Below, piece after piece: positions 35,704 to 42,903 of a stretch of DNA of 64,000 nucleotides. A model generated the notes under the pieces. The model ran no database searches, was not told the DNA's origin, and saw only the letters and a program-made list of their open reading frames with translations. The translations under genes were made by a program, and so were the position numbers. The stretch's first letter is position 1; every line of letters begins with the position of its first letter. The stretch covers positions 1 through 64,000 of the forward strand of contig JAYWGN010000046.1 in NCBI GenBank assembly GCA_043778255.1. Reading direction: 5' to 3'. This DNA comes from JAYWGN01 sp043778255 (GTDB taxonomy: Bacteria; Bacteroidota; Bacteroidia; Chitinophagales; Chitinophagaceae).

Positions 35704-36957
35704 ATGAATAACACTAACATTATATACTTTACAGCAACATTTCCTTATGGCTTTGGCGAAATGTGGAAGTACGATGAGTTAGCAACCCTATCCAATACTT
35801 TTGCCCATATTACAGTAGTACCTTTTGATTATGGCTTTAATAAAATGCCTGTAGCCTTACCCAAAGGTGTACAATGTACTGAGCCACTTACGGCAACACA
35901 TAGTATTACTAAATACACGGTATTAAAATATTTATTTTTTTCAAAATGCAGTATTAGTTTTTGGAAAAATTTTTTTGTAAACAAAAGGTTTACCGCTAAG
36001 CAAAATGTAATAGCTTGGTACAATGCCATATTTAATGTGGTGTTTTTAATTAGCCACCCTTACATAAAAAGTATTATTGGCAACAAAGCCATAGCTAGTA
36101 ATACTGTGCTATTGTTTTTTTGGGGTAAAGGCAGTGCCGAAATGGTACCGTTTATTGAAACACCTATTTTTAAAAAAGTAATCATTAAAATGCATCGGTT
36201 CGATTTGTTTGAGAACCTATACAAGTATGGTATATTATTTAGAAAACAACAAATAAAAAAAGCCACGTTAATACTACCCAGCCATGTAGAAGGGTATAAT
36301 TATTTAACAAAAAAATACCCTCAATTTGCAGCTAAGTTTGTGGTTAATAGGGTAGGTACAAAGCCCTCAGCCACTCTAGTACAACCTACAGCTTTGCAGC
36401 CTATGGCAGACGGCAATAGTAGCCCAATTACAATATTTAGCTGCTCCACACTTACCACCGTAAAACGGGTACATATAATGCTACAAGCAGCTAGTAATTT
36501 ACCCTTTACTTTTAATTGGTATCATATTGGTAACGGCCCATTAAGTGAGGAGTTAGAGCAGTTACAAGCTACAGTAAAGTTGCAAGGCAAATTTCATTTT
36601 TTAGGCTTTATACCACCTAATAAGTTAAAGCAAACTTACCTACAATACAATATTGATGTGTTTGTAAATACTAGTGAGTCCGAAGGCATACCAGTATCAA
36701 TACTCGAAATGCTGTCGTTAGGTGTACCCATTATAGCTACCGATGTAGGTTCGGTACGTGAGGCGGTAGATGATAGTGTAGGCAAATTATTGCCCGTTAC
36801 AGTAACTGGTGAGCAATTGGCTGTTGAGTTAACTGCATTTTACCATAAGGTAAAATATAACAATAGTACCTATGCCAATGCCTGTGTAGATAGGTTCAAC
36901 CAAATTGGCAATTCCGATATAGCCAACAAACAATTGGTTGATTTAATAAAGTTATAA
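35704..36957 (+). CDS. GT4-family glycosyltransferase
   Basis: A 417-residue GT-B glycosyltransferase. The C-terminal half contains TIFSCSTLTTVKRVHIMLQAA near residue 240, YHIGNGPLSEELEQL, and DVFVNTSESEGIPVSILEMLSLGVPIIATDVGSVREAV near residues 320-355, the retaining E-x7-E region. The N-terminal half is atypical and hydrophobic around residues 75-115. Acceptor and donor are unknown. Eleven bases before the AbiEii-type cassette. Confidence 0.88.
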   Translation: MNNTNIIYFTATFPYGFGEMWKYDELATLSNTFAHITVVPFDYGFNKMPVALPKGVQCTEPLTATHSITKYTVLKYLFFSKCSISFWKNFFVNKRFTAKQNVIAWYNAIFNVVFLISHPYIKSIIGNKAIASNTVLLFFWGKGSAEMVPFIETPIFKKVIIKMHRFDLFENLYKYGILFRKQQIKKATLILPSHVEGYNYLTKKYPQFAAKFVVNRVGTKPSATLVQPTALQPMADGNSSPITIFSCSTLTTVKRVHIMLQAASNLPFTFNWYHIGNGPLSEELEQLQATVKLQGKFHFLGFIPPNKLKQTYLQYNIDVFVNTSESEGIPVSILEMLSLGVPIIATDVGSVREAVDDSVGKLLPVTVTGEQLAVELTAFYHKVKYNNSTYANACVDRFNQIGNSDIANKQLVDLIKL

Positions 36958-36968
36958 TTGGGTAATTA

Positions 36969-37244
36969 ATGTCAAAAGCAGAATTTATAGATAATAACCA
37001 ACACTTGTTTTGGTATATTAAAAAAGATGCCTTACACAATATAAGCGATGCAGTATTGGTAGAGTTTATATTGAACTATGGCAACATGCAAGCCGTTAAA
37101 GATTTGTTTGCAATAATGGGCGAAACTGCCGTTGCCAAAGAATTTTCTAAAGCTGTAAAAGGCAATAGAAACAACTATTTTCCTCAAGTACAAAATTATT
37201 TCGATTTATATTTTAAAGAATATGTACCTCAATATCCTTTCTAA
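36969..37244 (+). CDS. Small partner protein of an AbiEii-type nucleotidyltransferase
   Basis: A 91-residue helical protein with no domain I can name. It begins SKAEFIDNNQHLFWYIKKDALHNISDAVLVEFILNYGNMQAVKDL. Its last 23 bases overlap the start of the nucleotidyltransferase gene, and such a small helical protein is a frequent companion of this enzyme type in Bacteroidota, so it is the candidate antitoxin or specificity partner. It is not of the AbiEi winged-helix type. Confidence 0.65.
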   Translation: MSKAEFIDNNQHLFWYIKKDALHNISDAVLVEFILNYGNMQAVKDLFAIMGETAVAKEFSKAVKGNRNNYFPQVQNYFDLYFKEYVPQYPF

Positions 37245-37839
37245 AGAGCAGGAGGAGTTACTTCCATTTTTAGTTCAATTCAACAAAAAATTTATAATGG
37301 TTGGCGGTACTGCCATTGCATTACAAATTGGGCATAGAAAAAGTATAGATTTTGATTTGTTTTGTACCAAACCAATAAACAAAGCTGCCATAAAAAAAGC
37401 AGTTACTGATATTGACTTTAGCAAACAATTATTATTTGAAGATGGAGACGGAATCCACTACATTATAAACGGAGTGAAAGTTACTTTTTTTTATTATCCA
37501 TTCAATATAACAGGTGTTATTAATATTGATGAGTACATAAAAATTCCTGATTTACTCACATTAGGTGCAATGAAATTTTATGAACTTGGCCGTAGAGCAA
37601 AGTGGAAAGATTATGTAGACATATATTCATTACTCGTAAATAACCATATTACCATACCTAAAGTTTCTGCTATTGCATTAGAATTATTTAAAGAGGCTTA
37701 CGCCGAAAAATTATTCCGTCAACAACTAGCATACTTTGAAGATATAGATTATACCGAAACGGTGGAATGGATTAATACACCAACTGACCCAGAAGTAATA
37801 AAAAAAGCACTCCTAAAATATTCGCTACAAATAAATTAA
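37222..37839 (+). CDS. AbiEii/AbiGii-type nucleotidyltransferase toxin-like protein
   Basis: A 205-residue nucleotidyltransferase with the motif FIMVGGTAIALQIGHRKSIDFDLF: Gly28-Gly29, then Asp43 and Asp45 as the metal pair. KFYELGRRAKWKDYVDIYSLL near residues 118-138 is the second family signature. AbiEii toxins of type IV toxin-antitoxin systems transfer nucleotides, for example onto tRNA, and can abort phage growth. It overlaps the small gene before it by 23 bases and hisH by one, so it is fully embedded in the polysaccharide operon. Confidence 0.85.
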   Translation: MYLNILSKEQEELLPFLVQFNKKFIMVGGTAIALQIGHRKSIDFDLFCTKPINKAAIKKAVTDIDFSKQLLFEDGDGIHYIINGVKVTFFYYPFNITGVINIDEYIKIPDLLTLGAMKFYELGRRAKWKDYVDIYSLLVNNHITIPKVSAIALELFKEAYAEKLFRQQLAYFEDIDYTETVEWINTPTDPEVIKKALLKYSLQIN

Positions 37840-38456
37840 TGATAACCATAATAGATTATAATGTAGGTAACCTTGGCTCCATACAAAATATGCTCAATAG
37901 GCTTGGTATTGCTAACACTATTACAGGTAATATTGATGATATACAAACAGCCCAAAAGCTTATTCTGCCTGGTGTTGGGCATTTTGATTATGGTATGCAG
38001 CAGCTGCATAAAAGCAACTTAGTACCCATACTTAACCATAAAGTAGTACACCAACAAATACCCATATTAGGTATATGCTTAGGGGTACAGCTACTCACCC
38101 AAAGCAGTGAAGAAGGTACTGAAAAAGGGTTGGGTTGGATAAAAGGGAAAACCATTGCCTTTGACAAAACAAAATTAGAGAGCAATCAAAAAATACCCAA
38201 CATGGGTTGGACGGAAGTGGAAAATTACAGTCAATCCAAACTGTTTGAAGGTATGTATAACGAACCAAGGTTTTATTTTGTACATTCCTATCATTTAGCA
38301 CTCGACAATAATACCGATTGTATGGTTACTGCCAATTACGGTTACCAATTTGCAGCAGGTATAGAGCATAACAATATTTTGGGCACACAGTTTCACCCCG
38401 AAAAAAGCCATAAATTTGGAATGAAAATATTAGAAAATTTTAATAAAAATTATTAG
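37839..38456 (+). CDS. hisH: HisH-type glutamine amidotransferase subunit (sugar amidination, not histidine)
   Basis: A 205-residue class I glutaminase. The nucleophile is Cys80 in LGICLGVQLL, and the His186/Glu188 pair is in FHPEKSH. LPGVGHFDYGMQQL and YFVHSYH are HisH signatures. Here it should supply ammonia through HisF (42077) to the WbpG-type amidotransferase (42904) that makes an acetamidino sugar, as in Pseudomonas O-antigens. No other his genes are present. It is separated from hisF by 3.6 kb of RHS and HEPN-MNT genes, whereas the trio is usually together. Confidence 0.92.
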   Translation: MITIIDYNVGNLGSIQNMLNRLGIANTITGNIDDIQTAQKLILPGVGHFDYGMQQLHKSNLVPILNHKVVHQQIPILGICLGVQLLTQSSEEGTEKGLGWIKGKTIAFDKTKLESNQKIPNMGWTEVENYSQSKLFEGMYNEPRFYFVHSYHLALDNNTDCMVTANYGYQFAAGIEHNNILGTQFHPEKSHKFGMKILENFNKNY

Positions 38457-38549
38457 GAATTAATTTGAACTTCCGTATTGGTGGGGTCTTGTGGTTTACC
38501 GCATTTGGCGGTACAGGCTTTGCCGCAGACCCTACCGTCTATACTATAA

Positions 38550-38723
38550 ATCAAATTAAGTACCTTTACCAGAGCAGAAAAGATCTTTGAACTAAGCAAC
38601 CACTTAGGCAATGTATTACTAACAGTAAGCGACAAAAAAATTGCCATTGACCTCAATACCGATGGCACTATTGACAGCTACACCGCCGATATACTCACCG
38701 CCACCGACTACTACCCCTTTGGT
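38550..38723 (+). pseudogene. 5' remnant of an RHS-repeat gene (no start codon)
   Basis: The frame of the following gene stays open from 38550. It encodes RAEKIFELSNHLGNVLLTVSD and then ILTATDYYPFGMAMPAR, the conserved end of RHS repeat proteins (xNHLGNVLxTxSDxK, DYYPFGM). There is no start codon in this part and a stop at 38547, so the long N-terminal RHS shell is missing. Confidence 0.75.
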
Positions 38724-39806
38724 ATGGCCATGCCAGCCCGAAGCTACTCAGCAGGTACAGCATATAAGTATGGATTCGGGGGTCAAATGAAAGATGATGA
38801 GATTTACGGAAGTGGAAACGCTTATACGGCAGAGTTCTGGGAGTATGATAGTAGATTAGGAAAGCGTTGGAATATTGACCAAGTTGTGAAAGCATCGCAG
38901 TCGCCGTATATGTGCTTTAATAATAATCCAATTGTATTTACTGACCCTTCGGGATTAGATGGTGTTCCAAAACAACATACTGTTGCTAAGGGGGACAATC
39001 TTACAAACCTCTCTAAAAAATACAAAGCAACAGTTAAGGACTTACTTAAATGGAATCCTAATATAAAAAATAAAAATAAAATTTATGATGGAAATGTTTT
39101 AAATGTATCCGACCCGTCAGAAGACCTTTTGGTGGGCAAAACAGGGCAAGTTGGGACAGGTGAAGATGCCCAATCTTCAGTTGGAATGCTTTCACCTGGG
39201 ATGAAAACAGATGAGAATGCTAATATCCCAAATGGTATATTAGAAAAATTACACAGCTCTGTATCTACTACTGCAACAATATTTAAGCGTAATGATAAAG
39301 ATTGGGTTGCAGCAGAAGGAAATATTTATAATCAATTTTATTCAGGTAATGGTGGAATAAATACAAATACTTATGGCATAGCTAAAGAAATGATTCAAAC
39401 AAAGCCATTGAAGAGTCTAAGCAACCAAATTGCAGGAGCATTTATGGCAGGAATGATTAATAATAATGGAAATTACTCAGCAATAAATCTTAATAACTTA
39501 TTTCAATTACCTTCTTTTAGTGCAGTCTCAAAACCATTATTGGCAATGATTGGAGGTACACAACAACTTGATATTTACCTTTCAGATATTAAAGTACACG
39601 GAAAGCAGTACACAGCAAAAATTACATTTTGGTTGTGGGATGACTATGGAGTTTCAGCGGATGACTGTGAGAAAGGTGGTGCTATTAGAAATATGACCCC
39701 AATAAATGATGCTCTAAGAGCACAATGGATATTACAGCACAATAGGGGGTATAAGCCACTAATAAATGGTTTTCAATTTACAAGAACAATAATCGGAGGA
39801 TTTTAA
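38724..39806 (+). CDS. RHS core C-terminal tail with LysM and a possible toxin end
   Basis: A 360-residue product from ATG 38724. The first 75 residues are the end of the RHS-associated core (YKYGFGGQMKDDEI, YDSRLGKRWNIDQV, FNNNPIVFTDPSGLDG). A LysM domain follows (QHTVAKGDNLTNLSKKYKATVKDLLKWNP, near residues 83-115), then about 230 unrecognised residues. The end (WDDYGVSADDCEKG, then LRAQWILQHNRGYKPLINGFQF) recalls DUF3289-type ends of RHS proteins. As it stands it is an orphan C-terminal module, kept either as a stored toxin tip or as debris. A small lipoprotein gene follows after one base. Confidence 0.7.
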   Translation: MAMPARSYSAGTAYKYGFGGQMKDDEIYGSGNAYTAEFWEYDSRLGKRWNIDQVVKASQSPYMCFNNNPIVFTDPSGLDGVPKQHTVAKGDNLTNLSKKYKATVKDLLKWNPNIKNKNKIYDGNVLNVSDPSEDLLVGKTGQVGTGEDAQSSVGMLSPGMKTDENANIPNGILEKLHSSVSTTATIFKRNDKDWVAAEGNIYNQFYSGNGGINTNTYGIAKEMIQTKPLKSLSNQIAGAFMAGMINNNGNYSAINLNNLFQLPSFSAVSKPLLAMIGGTQQLDIYLSDIKVHGKQYTAKITFWLWDDYGVSADDCEKGGAIRNMTPINDALRAQWILQHNRGYKPLINGFQFTRTIIGGF

Positions 39807-39807
39807 A

Positions 39808-40224
39808 ATGAGAAAATATTTAATAATAATTTTGTGTGTGAAAGCATTAGCTTCTTGTGGTATTAAAAAAGAAAATACTATTAGAAAAATACCATGTGAG
39901 AATAACTTTACTTATGATAATGCAGGAACTTTAGACGGCACATATCTAACATTATATTACGCTGTAGATTATTCAGATAGTGTTCCAATAGAAAAAATAA
40001 GATATGCAGTAGATTCTGTTTTCAAAAAAATTGACATGTCAAAATATTCTGGATTTGTTTGTTGGTTTTTAAAAGAGAGCGAAGAATTGAAAATGATAAA
40101 AAATTGTGAAATAACTGACAGCCATAATATAAGTTCGAGTGAACATAAAGCACTTGTTTTGTTTATGTACGACACTCGACAAAAAGCACTACAACAGATA
40201 AATTATGATAAAAATGGAAAATAA
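39808..40224 (+). CDS. Small lipoprotein, possible immunity protein
   Basis: A 138-residue protein with a lipoprotein signal (MRKYLIIILCVKALASC, lipobox LASC, Cys17). The mature part is mixed alpha/beta and has no domain I recognise. It starts two bases after the RHS-tail stop. Proteins encoded directly behind RHS C-terminal tips are often their immunity proteins, and a lipoprotein form would protect at the envelope. The assignment rests on position only. Confidence 0.6.
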   Translation: MRKYLIIILCVKALASCGIKKENTIRKIPCENNFTYDNAGTLDGTYLTLYYAVDYSDSVPIEKIRYAVDSVFKKIDMSKYSGFVCWFLKESEELKMIKNCEITDSHNISSSEHKALVLFMYDTRQKALQQINYDKNGK

Positions 40225-40337
40225 CCCACTGGCGCAGGTCTTAAGTGAGTAAATACCCACTGGCGCAGGTCTTAAGTGAGCAAATAACCAACTGGCGCTG
40301 GTCTTAGGTAAGTAAAAAACCCACTGGCGCAGGTCTT
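40225..40337. repeat. Four tandem 31/32-bp repeats (core CACTGGCGCAGGTCTT)
   Basis: Copies start at 40225, 40256, 40288 and 40320. The core is CCCACTGGCGCAGGTCTTAAG followed by an A-rich tail; copy 3 has CCAACTGGCGCTGGTCTT, and copy 4 is cut short. Copies follow each other without unique spacers. The G+C of the core is higher than that of the surrounding DNA. They start directly at the stop of the lipoprotein gene. Confidence 0.85.
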
Positions 40338-40344
40338 TTATACT

Positions 40345-40368
40345 AGCGCTGGGCTGTTGCCCAGTGCT
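40345..40368. repeat. Palindromic hairpin, REP-like
   Basis: A 10-bp stem AGCGCTGGGC (40345-40354) and GCCCAGTGCT (40359-40368) with loop TGTT and a single G-T pair. It shares the letters GCGCTGG with the adjoining tandem repeats. A T-run (40379-40384) starts ten bases later, so it may weakly terminate transcription, but the gap is long for a usual terminator. Confidence 0.75.
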
Positions 40369-40443
40369 TAAAGGTTACTTTTTTAGCGGTAATTAGAGGG
40401 GAGAGGAAAAAAATGTGCTAATATGATAATGCGATAATTTGCT

Positions 40444-40499
40444 AATTAAGAAATTAAGAAATTAAGGAATGAAGGAATTAAGGAATTAAGAAATGAATT
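40444..40499. repeat. Seven-unit octamer array (AATTAAGR)
   Basis: Units of 8 bases in phase from 40444: AATTAAGA, AATTAAGA, AATTAAGG, AATGAAGG, AATTAAGG, AATTAAGA, AATGAATT. It ends 23 bases before the TTG start of the HEPN gene. The unit length differs from the heptamer array at 3214, but both are built on AATT. Confidence 0.8.
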
Positions 40500-40522
40500 T
40501 GATAAATAAAAATTAATTACAC

Positions 40523-40939
40523 TTGAGTACCACCCAAAAATATACCGAACTAATAAGTAGTTTCAACAATACTTTACTCAACTTTGAAAACTCACTCAAA
40601 ATTATAACACTACAATTTGACGTAGATATTGTAGATACTTTAAAAAGTGGACAAATTCAAAAGTTTGAAATAACTGCTGAAATAGCTTGGAAATGTTGTA
40701 AATTGTACAGTGAAATAAAACTTGGCGAAAGTATAGCATCTCCTAAACAAGTATATAAGTTGCTGTTGGTAAATGAAGTAATAAAAGAAGATTTATATCT
40801 TTATTTGCTTGAAACGGTTGACGATAGAAATAAATTAAGCCATATATACAAAGAAGATATGTATAATAGCATTTACCAAAATTTGCAAAAGCATTTAACA
40901 ACGTTACAAACATTATATACTATAATTAATGAGGCATAA
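40523..40939 (+). CDS. HEPN-like nucleotidyltransferase substrate-binding protein (HI0074 family)
   Basis: A 138-residue all-helical protein. QKFEITAEIAWKCCKLYSE near residues 46-64 is the HI0074 signature (FE-x-T-x-E-x-AWK). DRNKLSHIYKED near residues 107-118 carries an R-x4-H motif like that of HEPN ribonucleases. It pairs with the MNT nucleotidyltransferase encoded next, with an 11-base overlap. In HEPN-MNT toxin-antitoxin systems the HEPN protein is the toxin RNase and MNT silences it by AMPylation. The start codon is TTG. Confidence 0.8.
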   Translation: MSTTQKYTELISSFNNTLLNFENSLKIITLQFDVDIVDTLKSGQIQKFEITAEIAWKCCKLYSEIKLGESIASPKQVYKLLLVNEVIKEDLYLYLLETVDDRNKLSHIYKEDMYNSIYQNLQKHLTTLQTLYTIINEA

Positions 40940-41222
40940 TTATGTAGATATTACCAAAGCAATTATATTAAAGCATGTAGCTAATTTGCCCTTTCAAGTT
41001 TTTTTATTTGGCAGTAGGGCTTGTGGTAATGCAAAGCAATTTAGCGATATTGATGTAGGCTTTTTGGGAAATCAAAAATTTCCCCTACTTACCAAATTTG
41101 CAATTGAAGATGATTTGGACGAAAGTATTGTTCCCTTTAAAGTAGATTTGGTTGACTTTTCCGAGGTAGATGAAAAGTTTAAAACATTTGCCCTACAACA
41201 AATAGTAATTTGGAAACAGTAG
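40929..41222 (+). CDS. Minimal nucleotidyltransferase (MNT) antitoxin-like protein
   Basis: A 97-residue protein with the minimal nucleotidyltransferase motif FGSRACGNAKQFSDIDVG: Gly28-Ser29 and, ten residues later, Asp40-x-Asp42 (GSx10DxD). A third acidic residue is in KVDLVDF. MNT proteins AMPylate partner HEPN toxins. The gene overlaps the HEPN gene by 11 bases. The pair lies between the RHS region and the FkbM gene. Confidence 0.85.
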   Translation: MRHNYVDITKAIILKHVANLPFQVFLFGSRACGNAKQFSDIDVGFLGNQKFPLLTKFAIEDDLDESIVPFKVDLVDFSEVDEKFKTFALQQIVIWKQ

Positions 41223-41234
41223 GTTATATATTTG
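41209..41234 (+). promoter_or_regulatory. Candidate promoter element ahead of the fkbM-hisF segment
   Basis: TATATTTG at 41227-41234 equals the -7 box of the main polysaccharide promoter. The only upstream TTTG (41209-41212) is 14 bases away, shorter than the usual 18-21, so strength is doubtful. Confidence 0.35.
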
Positions 41235-41278
41235 CATTAAAAATATAAATAGCTGCTATAAATTTTTTTTAAGTTAAC

Positions 41279-42076
41279 ATGATAAAACAAATTATAAAAA
41301 AATTATTTTTAAATAAAGTATTTACTGTATTTAACGGTACGTTAAAAGGCGTTAAGCTTAGGCTAACTAACGAATTAAAAGGTACTTTCTTGTTTAAAAA
41401 TTATGAGTACGAAAAGCAATTGGTGTTCACATTATTAATACAACCTCAAGATGTTTTTTTTGATGTAGGTGCCAATATAGGGCTGCATAGTTACTACGTA
41501 CAAAAAAATATAAGGGATGTTAACATTATAGCATTTGAGCCTTTGCAAAATAATGTTACTTACATTAAAGAAACCATTGCTAATAATAAGTTTACCAATA
41601 TTAAAGTAGAAAATACAGCATTAGGCAACCAATTAGGTACTATTTATTTTGATGTGCAACACAATAATTCTGTAGGCAACATAACCACTACCAATACAGG
41701 TATTGAAGTTAATATTACCACATTAGATAAATATACTAACGATAACAATATATACCCCAACGTACTAAAAATAGATGTGGAAGGTGCAGAGGGTGATGTA
41801 TTAAATGGGGGCAAATACTTTATTGAAAAAATACAGCCAATACTTATAATAGAGTTACATAGCCCTGCACAAGATTTGCTAGTAGCACAATTTTTAACCG
41901 ATCGTGGCTACCAAATATACAGGCTTAACGAAGGGCAAATTACAGCGACTAATAAGCTGTTGCAAATTATAAAAAAACCAAATGCAAGTTGGCCCGATAT
42001 GGATGGTGTGTATGGTAGCATAGTAGGCATACCTACACACAAAATGAACGATAGTATAAAAAGCAATATTTCTTAA
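41279..42076 (+). CDS. FkbM-family methyltransferase
   Basis: A 265-residue SAM-dependent methyltransferase. VFFDVGANIGLHSYYV near residues 58-73 is the FkbM SAM loop; IIAFEPLQNNVTYIKETI and LKIDVEGAEGDVLNGG near residues 160-178 are the other family signatures. FkbM enzymes O-methylate sugars and polyketides. Its stop abuts the hisF start with no spacer, linking it to the amidination set. Confidence 0.9.
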   Translation: MIKQIIKKLFLNKVFTVFNGTLKGVKLRLTNELKGTFLFKNYEYEKQLVFTLLIQPQDVFFDVGANIGLHSYYVQKNIRDVNIIAFEPLQNNVTYIKETIANNKFTNIKVENTALGNQLGTIYFDVQHNNSVGNITTTNTGIEVNITTLDKYTNDNNIYPNVLKIDVEGAEGDVLNGGKYFIEKIQPILIIELHSPAQDLLVAQFLTDRGYQIYRLNEGQITATNKLLQIIKKPNASWPDMDGVYGSIVGIPTHKMNDSIKSNIS

Positions 42077-42844
42077 ATGCGAACTAGAGTTATTCCCCTT
42101 TTACTATTGCACCAGGGTGGCTTGGTTAAGTCGGTACGGTTTAAAAACTACCGTTACATTGGCGACCCAATTAATGCCGTAAAAATATTTAACGAAAAAG
42201 AAGTAGATGAAATAGTAATACTTAATATTGATGCTACACAACAAAAGGAACCACCTAATTTTGAACTCATTAAAGAAATAGCCAGTGAAGCATTTATGCC
42301 AATGGCTTATGGTGGCGGTATTACTACAATAAATGAGGTAAAGCAAATATTATATAACGGTATGGAAAAAGTTGTAATTAATAAAGCAGCTACTACCAAC
42401 CCCCAACTAATTACCGATATTGCTCAGCAATTTGGCAGCCAAAGTGTAGTAGTAAGTATTGATTATAAAAAGAACCTATTTGGCAAGCAAAAAATAATGA
42501 CTAATAATGGCAAGCAAAATATAAGCCCTACAATTATTGAATTTGCAAAGCAAATGGAAGCAGCAGGTGCAGGTGAATTAATGCTTACTAATATTGATAA
42601 TGAGGGTACTTATAATGGTTATGATTTGCAAACTTTGCAACAAATAGCAGCAGCCGTTAGCATACCAATAGTAGTAACAGGTGGTGCTAGTACAGTTACT
42701 GATTTTGCGTTAGCAGTACAACACGGAGCATCGGCAGTAGCAGCAGGTAGCATGTTTGTGCTACAGCGGCCACACCAAGCAGTACTTATAAGCTACCCAA
42801 CACAACAAGAACTAAAAGAAAAACTTTTTACTATTGATAATTGA
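42077..42844 (+). CDS. hisF: HisF-type amidotransferase synthase subunit (WbuZ-like)
   Basis: A 255-residue TIM-barrel protein. RVIPLLLLHQGGLVKSVRFKNYRYIGDP is the sugar-cluster form of the HisF start (true HisF reads RIIPCLDV). MAYGGGITTINEVKQIL and PIVVTGGASTVTDF bind phosphate. It channels ammonia from HisH (37839) to the WbpG-type enzyme encoded 59 bases downstream. The altered start argues for amidination of a sugar rather than histidine synthesis. Confidence 0.92.
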   Translation: MRTRVIPLLLLHQGGLVKSVRFKNYRYIGDPINAVKIFNEKEVDEIVILNIDATQQKEPPNFELIKEIASEAFMPMAYGGGITTINEVKQILYNGMEKVVINKAATTNPQLITDIAQQFGSQSVVVSIDYKKNLFGKQKIMTNNGKQNISPTIIEFAKQMEAAGAGELMLTNIDNEGTYNGYDLQTLQQIAAAVSIPIVVTGGASTVTDFALAVQHGASAVAAGSMFVLQRPHQAVLISYPTQQELKEKLFTIDN

Positions 42845-42903
42845 CAATTAAACTTCTATTATAATTAATAAGTAAACATTAAAAATTAAGCATTACTACC
42901 CCA

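Noticed and set aside
38453..38668. 71-codon minus-strand frame between hisH and the RHS tail
   Set aside because: It runs antisense to the RHS remnant, and its only feature is a few Cys from the reversed junction sequence.
40225..40368. Direct repeats considered as a CRISPR array
   Set aside because: The units follow each other without unique spacers, and no cas gene is nearby.
37839..42844. hisH and hisF considered as part of a histidine operon
   Set aside because: No other his genes are present; HisF has the sugar-cluster N-terminus, and a WbpG-type partner lies next to it.
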